The notes below the pieces were generated by a model. The model did not search any database. It saw only the letters and a program-made list of their open reading frames with translations, and was not told the origin of the DNA. The position numbers and the translations under genes are program-made. A DNA stretch of 64,000 nt from Moringa oleifera (taxonomy: Eukaryota > Streptophyta > Magnoliopsida > Brassicales > Moringaceae): the NCBI GenBank assembly GCA_021397835.1, contig JAJFZO010000191.1:1245001-1309000 (forward strand). The letters run 5' to 3'. Shown here in pieces: positions 35,955 to 48,122 of the stretch (position 1 is the first letter of the stretch; each line of letters opens with the position of its first letter).

Positions 35955-37370
35955 ATGGTAAGCTTTGGTTGGCTCCTGGATCTGCACCTTTTTCTGAGCA
36001 ACCGAATAGTGCTTAGGGCTTCCTTGGTTTGACGCTTTCTTCTGGTTCGTGTTTGTCATGCGGTAATTAATTTGTTTCGAATTTGGTTTTTGTTCTTTTT
36101 TAAAAACATATTTGACTCATCGAGGAGAATCAAGGTTTTAGCGTGAATCGTTTGTTACTGATCTCCTCTGGTGGTCGCAATTGTACTGGTTTTATACTTT
36201 TCCTCTTTCTCGTAGAGTTCTGGATGAGCTTGTCATAGGCTCTTGGACTGTGTGGAATTGTGGTGTGCTAAGTGAATGTCCAAGTGGGTTTCAGCTTCGT
36301 AGTGGCTGTTTATATTAGACTTATGGTGATAGCGCAAATTATATGATTGATGCTGATCCTGTGAATTCGTTGGTGATTCCGTGAGTTTCTGATATGTGGC
36401 TTCATGTCCCTGCATTAGTACTCACAGGATCAAATCTAAGTACAGTAACTGGTGAAAATAGAAGTTGTGTGTTTAATATAAGGTGCCTTATGCTCATGGC
36501 ACTGGTAGGGCCAAGTTTATGTGCAGTGAAATAAGGAATCTTAACTTGTTATGGGGCCTGAACAAACATATTTAAGCCCATACTTTAGTGCATGATGTTC
36601 AGCCAGTCTAGGTAGAATAATTCTGAAATCACTATCCCACTAGTATTATCGAGGTAGGTATAACTTTCTCCCCGAGTTGAACAACTGACAGGCTTTTGTA
36701 TAGGGTTTTACAGTGGTATCAGTTGGTTGAGATGTGTTCCATGCAGAAACAAGTGACATAGGACATGTCTTCCCTACCTTGCTTGACATAAACATCATTT
36801 ATTATAGTTTGTGTCATTGGTTTGTTTTCATATGTCCAAATGTATGCCCAAAAATTGCACATTCTTTGCTGTGAATAAGACTGGCAGAAATATTTTGTAT
36901 GGAAGATTTCATGTTTTGTTGTTTTTCTTGTCAAGATAAGTAGTGTGGATAGTGCACTGTACATGAAAATACATGCAGTTTGAAAAGAGGATGATTTGTA
37001 AGGAATTAGTTTTTATTACAAAGCAGTGTAGTATCATTATTCAATCTGAATACGCTTCTATAGAGTTTGGACCATATGAACGGGATTTCCTGCATTATTT
37101 AAGGGATTATTATAGACTGAAGAATTATAATCATGTGTGACTTAGCCATGTTAGGGCTGTTCAAGATCTCTTATTTCTTTCTTTTTGTTACTCTAACGTG
37201 TCTTCTAGGAGTCATGCCCTTCAATAAAAAATATCCTCCTCCTGGATTCTGAAGGGAAACGTGTGGCTGTTAAATATTATTCAGATGACTGGCCAACAAA
37301 CAGTGCAAAAGAAGCTTTTGAGAAAGCTGTATTTACTAAAACACAAAAGACGAATGCCCGGAATGAGGGT

Positions 37371-37413
<43 letters not shown>

Positions 37414-39433
37414 TGCGTGCATGTATCTCAGTGGTTTGCACTTCTGTGTGTGTTTCAGATTCAAGTTGAGCCTGTATCATTTTCTGTTGAAATATTCTGG
37501 TGTCTTTATCGGTTGTATGTAGCATACATTTCTGCCATAATTTTTATGTCCTTGTTAATGAATGCAGCAGAATGATCACAAGTGATGCAGGTTTATTGCC
37601 CCTATGGTGTATATCATAGGCATAGATAGGACACAAACACTTTTATTCTATTAAAGGTAGACACTTTTACATTGGTAAAAGCAGTCACCCTCACTTTTGT
37701 TGGAAGTGAGATTTATAAAGTTGTGCACTTTATTGAATTTGATTGTGAATGAGATATGTTTGTTTATGTATTTATATTAGATTGGTATTATGTTCTGTTT
37801 TTGCAATTTCTACCAATTTATGCAGTTGTCTCGTTGCTTTGCCTTTGGTTTTGCTCTACCATATTTATGTGTTGCTAACTTTTTTTTTTTACAGCGGAGA
37901 TAGCAATGTTTGAGAACAACATTGTTGTGTACAAGTTTGTTCAGGATCTTCACTTTTTTGTTACTGGCAGTGAAGATGAAAATGAGCTCATCTTAGCCAC
38001 AGTTCTTCAAGGATTTTTTGATGCAGTGGGCCTACTCCTCAGGTTTGTCCAGTAAAATCCATTAGTATTACCATCTCTTTGTCCAGATGCAGCTGCTTTT
38101 ATTGCAGATTAACTTTGGTTTTTGACCTATTATCCCTTCTACCAGAGGCAGTGTGGACAAGAGAGAGGCATTGGAGAACCTAGATGTCATTTTGTTATGC
38201 CTGGATGAAATCATTGATGGCGGGTATGAAATATGCTCCTGTATATTGGCATTTTATCTGATTCATGTATACTCCTACCATCTACAATAAAGCAATCCAT
38301 CCACCTATAAAAATGAAAGATAAGGAAGCGTAGTAATCAATACTTCTTGGCCCTTGGTGGAATCATTAGGCACCACCTATTGGACTGTTGATCAATGTCT
38401 TGAGCAAGAATCACTAGTAATCTGATTTAGGTTTGAGTTGATTCTGGTAAATACTTGGTATATGAGTGGTGTACTGTCTATTATGTTGAGCTAAGATAGG
38501 CTTTGAACATATGCCCAAGGAACATTGAGAATTTCTAGATCGAAATTCATCTTTCTTTATTGAATGATGCCTTCTGCGGGAAACTTCATTTTTCTATGTG
38601 AATAAATGTCACTCTGAATTGCTATTTTAAATTAAAATGCATCAAGCTTAAAGGGAAGAAGTCTTTGAACATGTAGCTGTTTCTGAACTTAACCAGATTT
38701 GTTACTTTTGACTAGTGAGAACCTTGTAGCTTGACTGAGTTAAGAGTATTTATGGACTGGTGCTTGTTGAGACTTTGCAAGGAAAACTGGAGTTGGAAGG
38801 AATAGAAAATGAGAATATAGTGATAATTGTTATCTTCAATTGGGAGAAAATTGAATTTTTTTCTTCTTGGTTTGAACCTGTAGATGGGATTTTTACCATA
38901 CAGTGTAATATTAAGGTGGATACAAAACGAGGCAAAAATATATGTGAAAATAGACAAACAAATCAATGAATAAATGCAAGATGTAATTAGTTGTATCCTC
39001 TTCCTCGAATTGTCTTTTCCTTCTCTCTCTCTCTCCCCCCACCCCCCCCTCTCCCCTTTTTTTTTTTTTTTTGGTTGGAGAGGGGGAGGGAGAGGGGGTT
39101 TATCATATATTATACTGATAGACGTCATAAACTCATCTTTCTCTATATAGCATTATTCTTGAAACCGATGCAAATGTCATTGCGGGGAAGGTTGCAAGTC
39201 ATACTATGGATGCTGGGGCTCCTTTGTCTGAGCAGGTATTGATTGATTCTCTGGCTCTTCTTGAACCAAATATGTCTTCCACTTCTTTGTCCTGTATATC
39301 TCTTTAAATAGGAACATCATCAAAATATTGAAATCAGGTGCCAAGATCTGTAATTATTTTCTGTTTTTCGCAGACAATAAGTCAAGCCTTGGCCACTGCA
39401 CGGGAACATCTAGCAAGATCCCTCCTCAAGTGA
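35955..39433 (+). CDS. COPZ: Coatomer subunit zeta (COPI), chimeric array copy 3
   Basis: Exons 35955-35957, 37209-37368, 37895-38042, 38146-38223, 39151-39235, 39374-39433; 177 aa, all joins in frame. Up to about 37236 the DNA equals the other units; after that exons differ by scattered, mostly silent changes and introns 2-5 are unrelated in length and largely in sequence. The protein has family-typical residues: Ala55, [33 protein letters not shown]. It is therefore a join of the repeat-type 5' end and a diverged, perhaps ancestral, 3' end. A (CT)n microsatellite starts four bases after the exon 2 donor. The 3' flank resembles the other copies but is diverged. Confidence 0.92.
37373..37407 (+). 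repeat. (CT)17 microsatellite abutting COPZ exon 2 donor
   Basis: Perfect CT run beginning at intron position +5 of copy 3 intron 2; absent from copies 1 and 2, which have the other type of intron. Confidence 0.95.
39018..39085 (+). repeat. Pyrimidine run then purine run (intron 4 of COPZ copy 3)
   Basis: CT repeats, C and T homopolymers, followed by GGTTGG and G/A-rich sequence; could fold back. Low complexity, no gene. Confidence 0.7.
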
Positions 39434-39659
39434 GACGTGTGCGTAACAAAAGAGAAGAGCAGGAGATCCATGCATCTGTATCTCCATATTTGTTTGTCTG
39501 TTATACCTGGTGTACTGATGGGAAGGCATCAATTTTGCCTCAAGGTTGCTTTCTGGATGTTAGTGGAGCAATGCTGCTAGACTGTTTGAGCTGTCAAAAG
39601 CTCCAGTTCCTCTGTGAAGTTTGGTAGCTTTTGCACCATGTGCATGCTTTTATTCTAAA

Positions 39660-40865
39660 TTGATTTGGATGTGAAATTTTAAAGACAATGGTATGTCTGA
39701 GAGACTCTATGTCACTTCTCAATACATCTCAGAATATTCAAATTGTGAAACTATTTAGTTACTGTACATGACAGAACTAGAAGAGCGGTGCTTCACTTGC
39801 ATTGCCTCTTCAAAGCGATTCAGTAATTCTTGCTTCCATCATTATTCTTTTTTTTTTTCAGGTGTACTATGTGGTTACTATTTATACATGATGACTTGTT
39901 AACTATGGATTTCTTTTCTTGCCGTTTTCATGAATTGGGGCGCTGCTTTTGCCCTTGATCTTGGTTTCATCTCTTTGAGCGATCTATCTCCGCAGACAAG
40001 CGCCACTTGCACCTTCTGTGTCTGCTAGTTCTGTGTCTGCTAGTCCCTCATAAACTACTTGTGCGGTAGGAATTAGGGATTGTAGTCAAGAAGGGATTAT
40101 GCAGTAACCGAATTAAATTTAAATTTTTAGTTATATATATATATCACCTATATGTACAAATATGAGCTCTAATATTGTCTTCTACAAACTTACATATTAA
40201 CTTCAACATTATATACACTATCAGCAGAGAATTTTGAAAATTTGTGGTTCAAAATTTCTTAAAAAAATTGTGGCTCAAAATTTCTGAAAGAAATCAGGTT
40301 ATCAAAGTTAATGTCTCGTCGACATGAAAAGGCTACATAAAAAATGAAATATAGAATGATTTTGAAAAGAAGTTTTTATTTGTAAATTTTTATGAAAAAA
40401 AAAACCTCCAGTTATACAATGAGGATAAGATCAGACAGATTACTGTCAAAATTATGAAGATCATCTCTGGTCATCTTCAAGGACTTCCATGCACAGAGAG
40501 AGAGAGAGAGAGAGAGACCATGTGGTAAGTTTGCATTTGGTGGAGCAAATGAGAGAGACATCGCAGCGATTCCAACGCAAATCGAAGATTGATTTGTTTC
40601 AAATATCACTAATAAAGACAAATAACAATTAATAAACTATTCGAACTACCAGACACACTCATGTTACTCTTTAACTAATAGACAACTTCGGCAAATCAAT
40701 GACGAAGTTCCCTGGCGAAAGTATCCGATCTTCCCGTGTCCTGGATCTCTCACTTTCTCGGGGAACTTCTCAAGTTTTTTGAAGTAGTGTTTGAGGTTAC
40801 AGTGCGAAGGTTGATAGGTGTTTTTTGTTGTTGTAGTCGTCGTCGTCGTTGCTGAAGAACAAGAC
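39660..40865. other. Spacer between COPZ array and MLO gene
   Basis: COPZ 3' flank, then AT-rich sequence (40090-40420). It holds a 14-base direct repeat (CTGTGTCTGCTAGT) at about 40016-40043, a (GA)n run at 40495-40517 and a GTC/GTT trinucleotide run at 40825-40852 just before the MLO start. No gene. Confidence 0.5.
40495..40517 (+). repeat. (GA)n microsatellite upstream of MLO
   Basis: AG dinucleotide run of about 11 units. Confidence 0.95.
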
Positions 40866-43800
40866 ATGGAGGAGCTGCTACGGCAGGGGAGGTCTCTCGC
40901 AGAGACTCCTACGTATGCCGTTGCTTCAGTGGTTACAGTGTTGGTCTTCGTTTGCTTTCTAGTTCAGCGGTCCATCTACAGATTTGGAAAGGTAAGCAGG
41001 AACAGTGAATCTCATAGTCTCTCTAGTTTTAGAGAACATGTGGGCAGGGCTCTGCTTTTCGGCTTAGCTTCTCTTTTCTTCTCTTTCTTTTTTTAACATT
41101 TTTGCCTCAGATTTTATAACTCATAGCTGGGGACCCACATGATTGTTTGGTTTCCTTCAGATAAATTTCGACGGCTTGATAGGACAAAAAGTTTTGTCAG
41201 AATGTTCTGTTTGGTTGCAAAGAAATGCGGTATCATGTAGAAAGAGAAGGAACGCGTTTCTCTTCTTTTGTTCCCCTCTTTTGGGGCTTTTAACCACTCG
41301 TGAGTTGAGACCTGCTGTAATATTCGGCCCAGCTTAAATGGGTTTTACAAGGAGGGACAGCGGCAATTTGTGAGAATCTGAAGTTTGTTCATGAAATGTG
41401 GGAATATGAAAGAAATGTTTGAAGATATATAATCCAAGGCTGTTTGATTGCCGAGAAAAACTTAGACGAGCAAGTAAATGTGCTTATGGCTTTTAACTTT
41501 TCTCTATGACTAGCTTTACTCAGATGAGTTCTAGACCTCTAGAAGAGAAAAGTTACAATTTCTCCTCTGTTTTAGGGGTTGAAAAGGGTAATAGTATAGA
41601 CTGAAAGTTTAGCTTTGAATGATTATGTATCCTTACAAAAATATCTGGGACAATACTTCAGGTTGGTTTTTTGGGGTTGGGTGACGATATGTTGTATGCT
41701 TTGCTTAGTTGCCCACGGAACCAGGGAATTGAAAGAAATGGAGCTTTTGAAGTTTAGTTATACTGAACTCTGATGAAGCTACTTGGTTAAGCTCTTTATT
41801 AGTCCAGTCGATAATGTGCCTTTTTGCCATGTTTGATTAGCAAGAAAATGTTGGAAACAATGCAAAATGTTGTATTTCTGTAATTTAGCTCATGTTATAT
41901 GAGTTAACTGATTTTCCGTTACCATAATAATTTACAGCACATTGTTTGAATGTTCATTTTATTCTGTCTTTTCAAATGAAAAAAGAAGCAAGGGGAAAGA
42001 AAAAGTAAGAATATTCTATCAATTTAAGAGCATTATCTAATATTTGCGTTTGTCTTGTGTAGTGGTTGAAGAAAACTAGAAGGAAGGCTCTCTTTGCTTC
42101 TTTGGAGAAGATTAAGGAAGGTGGGTTGCTCTATTGCCTTGTTTATTAGTTCTCTATGTGTTTGTGTGTTGGCTCAAGTGAGCCTAAGCATGCACATACA
42201 CCCTTGGAGAATTGAGATATTAGAGTGGCCTTACTGATATAGGACTTCAGATTCTAATTTGTGTGATTTTTCCTTGTCTTGTTTCTTCACGATAGAGCTG
42301 ATGCTGCTTGGGCTTATATCTTTGCTATTGGCACAATGGGCACGGTGGATATCAGAGATTTGTGTAAATTCATCTCTTTTCAGCAGTAGATTCTACATTT
42401 GCTCGGAGAAGGATTATGGGATTACTAGGCATGTCTTCTTGGAAAGTTCCTCCTTTTTGAATCATACTAAAATTCCTCCTAAAGAATTGAATAGTGGATC
42501 ATATCATCAATGTGGTGAGGTAACTTGTTTCTTGTATCATTTGGGATTTCCTTTGCTACCAAGATCAGTGAATTAGCTCTAATAAAGATAAAGTTTGATT
42601 GCAGGGTCGTGAACCATTTGTGTCATTGGAAGGTCTTGAGCAACTTCACCGATTCTTGTTTGTTCTTGGTATCACTCATGTTCTGTACAGTTGTCTAGTG
42701 GTTGGTCTGGCCATGACTAAGGTGCATTCTCTAACTTCCTGAACCTATTTTAGGTTGTTCTTTCTTAATGTAGTGTTTTCTATGCCCTGTTGATTGCTGT
42801 TATTTCATTAGTTTTATAATGTAATATATCAATTTGTTATGTGAAAACCAAGATTCTGATGCCAAAGGCATCCACAAGCATGATAAATGTCCTCTTGGCG
42901 TAAGAAAATAGGAATCTGAATGACATGACTCATTTGCTACTCAAGGAGATTTCTTCTAACCCATTAGGTAGATGAGAGTAACTTTTCTCTGTATTGTTCT
43001 ATTGGCTTTGTTGTACTTAAGCATATACTAAATATTATGAATGTAAGTTTGTCTTCACCAGTGCGTGAGGCCTCCTGTGTTAATGAGATTTATATCTGTC
43101 TTCGCAGATTTACAGTTGGAGAAAATGGGAAAACCAAGCAAGCATATTGGCCGATGCAAACGTGCATGGTAAGTCAATTAAATGATGAAAATGAAATGAT
43201 TGATTCATGCCTTGTATTGCGTTCGAGTTTATCAAAGTTCAGGCAAACATTTCTCTTTTCCTATTAGCTCACTGAAAGGAAGGCCACCAGTTTGTCTTCC
43301 CTCAATGCTTATAGCTCTCCTAATCTTGTTTTTGTTCTATAGCAAAGAAACAGAAGGTGATGAGGCGACAAACCACCTTCATCTTTCATCACACATCTCA
43401 TCCATGGAGCAGGAGTCGGGTTCTTATTTGGATGGTGATTTTCCATGCTACTTTCCATTCAATTTACTCATGAATCTTCTTGGTTATTGCAAATAGGATT
43501 GAAGTTTGAACTTGTTTTTCTCATAATGGTCGACTAAGTAAAACTTTATCTTCTTCCTTAAATCCTGCTCTCCCTTCCACACACCCCCCCCCCCTGGCTG
43601 ACTGGTCCTGTTCTTTTGTATGTTTGCTTAATTTGAAACTGTCTGTGAGGTAAATTTAGTTTGTGGGCTCATGGTGCAGCTTTGTTTTCTACGACAATTC
43701 AAGAGCTCTATACAGAAATCAGATTACTTGGCATTGCGTCTGGGTTTCATCACTGTCAGTACCTTTACTTTCATCCTTATTTATCATCATTGTTGCCTTA

Positions 43801-44914
43801 TTAGTCAACCCCTTCAACTCCTAACCCTGCAAGGTTATCATTCTCCATATTCCTAAAATTTCACATACTTTCACTTTAGACAGATGGTGAATAATTCAGC
43901 TGTGTCTCAATTATTGATTGATCGTCTAGTTAAATGGTGGCATCCTTCTTTACCAAATTTAGATTGCATAATGTTCTCTTGTAAACTTTGCAGAAGCATA
44001 AGTTGCCACTTTCCTATAATTTCCATGGGTATATGGTTCGGAGCATGGAAGATGAATTTCATGGCATTCTTGGTATCAGGTAATGCACTCACAGGACATT
44101 ATAATTTCAGATGACAATTACATTGATGATAATAGATATCTCAAAGACATGAACTTTAGCAGAAGTAACATATCTCAAAGAAAGAGCACACATGGTTCCA
44201 GGATGTCTGCAGAATTTATAACTGAAGCCTAGTCACTCTTTATTCTCCTGACATGTTCTAAATATGGATACATCTAGGAAGAAGTGATCTGCAACTGATA
44301 TATATTCTGAATTCACAGCTGGCCACTATGGGGTTATGCCATCTTATGCATCTTCATAAATGTTCATGGTAACTTGCTACTTGTTCAAATACCAAATGTT
44401 TAACTTTTTTTATCTCTTTTTAATTTAGATATTGGGATTATTAAGTCGTTCTTCTGTACTGCAGGTCTGAATATATACTTCTGGCTTTCATTCATCCCTG
44501 CCATTGTAAGTATCCTAATGATTCTAATATTGTCAAGAAGTTAAAATTCTTGAACTGATGTCTTGTGCAATTTTCTCCCACGTTGAAGCTTGTCACGCTA
44601 GTTGGAACCAAACTTCAGCATGTTGTTTCCTCATTAGCACTTGAAATTAAGGAACAGACAGGTCCATCTGTTGGGACTCAAGTGAAACCCCGTGATGATC
44701 TGTTCTGGTTTGGGAAGCCAGAGATTTTGTTACGACTCATACAATTCATCATTTTCCAGGTAGAGATCTTAATTTCCGGTTTACTTTATAGATACAATGC
44801 AGATGACTATGTACTTTATACATGCAATGCAGATGACTGCATACTTTTGATTTTAACCCTCACTTTTCGGGTCATGCAGAATGCCTTTGAGATGGCAACA
44901 TTCCTCTGGTCCTT

Positions 44915-44963
<49 letters not shown>

Positions 44964-46006
44964 ATTTTCATGGAAAATTCTGCTATAATTAACTCGTATC
45001 CTTTGTATTTAGTGGGGACTCAAGGAGAGATCATGCTTCATGAAAAACCATCTAATGATAATTATTCGACTGACTTCTGGGTACGTTTCTTCTCACAAAC
45101 CTATATCTATTCGCAAGTATATCAACAGTTATAACAACTATAGGCAGAATTTATTTCATCCATGACCTCCACATCCGTAGGGAAAATCTTGAACCTTAAA
45201 GTTCAATCTTCTGCAACTGTCCTTGCTGATCTTGTGAAAGTTCATTTTGAAGATTTCCAGAGACTAGTTATGAACTAATTGCTTTGGAGTTACCATCATA
45301 ACTGAATCTTATCTTGTAAATGCAGGGTCCTGGTTCAGTTCTGGTGTAGCTATAGCACAGTTCCTCTGAACGTAATTGTTACACAGGTATTCCTAAACTT
45401 CTCAGGGTAATCAAACTAGTTCACCAGATTGTTCTGCAGACTGTGTAAGATATCTCACGGCATCATCTGAAATGGCCATGAAACCCTAGAGTTTTCATGA
45501 ATGATGTACTTTCTGTATCAGCTTAATCCTGGATATGTTTCCTGGGAGATAATGCTAACAGTGATTGTTACCTGTAGATGGGATCTCACTGCAAGAAAGC
45601 CTTGGTTGCTGAAAGCGTCAGAGAATCACTCCACAGCTGGTGCAAGAGGGTGAAAGAGAGGTCTAAACGCGATGCTTTACGCTCACACACTACAAGATCA
45701 GTGTGCTCCCTGGAATCAACAATCGATGAGAGGGATGAAATCACAGTTGCTTCAGGCACCTTATCAAGGAGCTCATCGTTGAGCTCACTGAATCAGGTGA
45801 CCATAACATCAACAGAACAGGCAGAGGCAATTCTTGGGTCCTCAGACCAGCCTTCAGGGGAGTACTCATCACAGGTGATGAAGTACTTATCTGAATCTGT
45901 AAGCATCGGAGCATCACAACCTCATATTAATGGTGAAGAAGATGGTTCAGGAAATGGGGGGAATGAGAAAGTTGAGACTCTTCTCGAGTTGTTTAACAAG
46001 ACTTGA
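40866..46006 (+). CDS. MLO: MLO-like seven-transmembrane protein
   Basis: MLO proteins are plasma-membrane 7-TM, calmodulin-binding proteins; members act in powdery mildew susceptibility, root touch responses and reproduction. Fifteen exons: 40866-40991, 42063-42120, 42296-42519, 42605-42721, 43108-43168, 43343-43434, 43680-43754, 43994-44079, 44319-44368, 44465-44505, 44589-44759, 44880-44915, 45013-45080, 45326-45386, 45578-46006; in frame throughout, 564 aa. Visible: [11 protein letters not shown] and TM1, [73 protein letters not shown], and the amphipathic calmodulin-binding segment after VTQMGS ([15 protein letters not shown]). The tail ([15 protein letters not shown]) and overall match recall AtMLO4/11/14 (clade I, root and pollen roles) rather than the mildew clade; this is from memory. 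Exon 12 has a weak donor (GTCTCT) that runs straight into a (CT)n microsatellite. Confidence 0.93.
44917..44963 (+). repeat. (CT)n microsatellite starting inside MLO intron 12 donor
   Basis: CT run begins at the second base of the intron, so the donor GTCTCT is itself part of the microsatellite. One TTT interruption near 44951. Confidence 0.95.
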
Positions 46007-46152
46007 TTTCTTTACACTAATAGAATCTAACCATTCATGGAAGACTCAGTTAAAGCTTCATGTTTGGCATTCAAATGCAAGTTGTATTGGATTTGGTGCT
46101 ATAAATGATTATTTACAGAGACACGAACACATATCAGAGTTCATGGGAGCAG

Positions 46153-46156
<4 letters not shown>

Positions 46157-46197
<41 letters not shown>
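46157..46197 (+). repeat. (GA)n microsatellite between MLO and ferredoxin
   Basis: About 20 GA units in the 382-bp gap between the two convergent genes, probably inside the MLO 3' untranslated region. Confidence 0.95.
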
Positions 46198-46201
<4 letters not shown>

Positions 46202-46388
46202 AGGGAAACAATTATGGTTTATTAAGCTACAACAATATCACTTAGTGTTCACAAATGAAAGAAAGAGACGAAAAACTTAAAATTAATCATTGAGAAGCTT
46301 AAAAAGCAATATCCCTTGAACACGCTAGGTCAAACCCACAAAAACCAGAGAGACAAACAAGCACCAAGTGGGAAAGAGAAAGATTTTG

Positions 46389-48122
<1,734 letters not shown>

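Larger units (their letters stand above)
32371..37236 (+). repeat. COPZ tandem array, unit 3 (truncated by switch to a paralogue)
   Basis: Matches unit 2 until about 37236, inside COPZ exon 2, where it changes abruptly to a diverged COPZ sequence that continues to the end of the gene. One base differs at 34969. Confidence 0.95.

Noticed and set aside
38712..39128. 138-codon open frame on the minus strand in COPZ copy 3 intron 4
   Set aside because: Made of poly-pyrimidine low-complexity sequence in an intron; no protein family features.
20651..39433. CRISPR-like or satellite array
   Set aside because: The repeat units are 5.9 kb and contain a normal spliced gene; it is a segmental tandem duplication.
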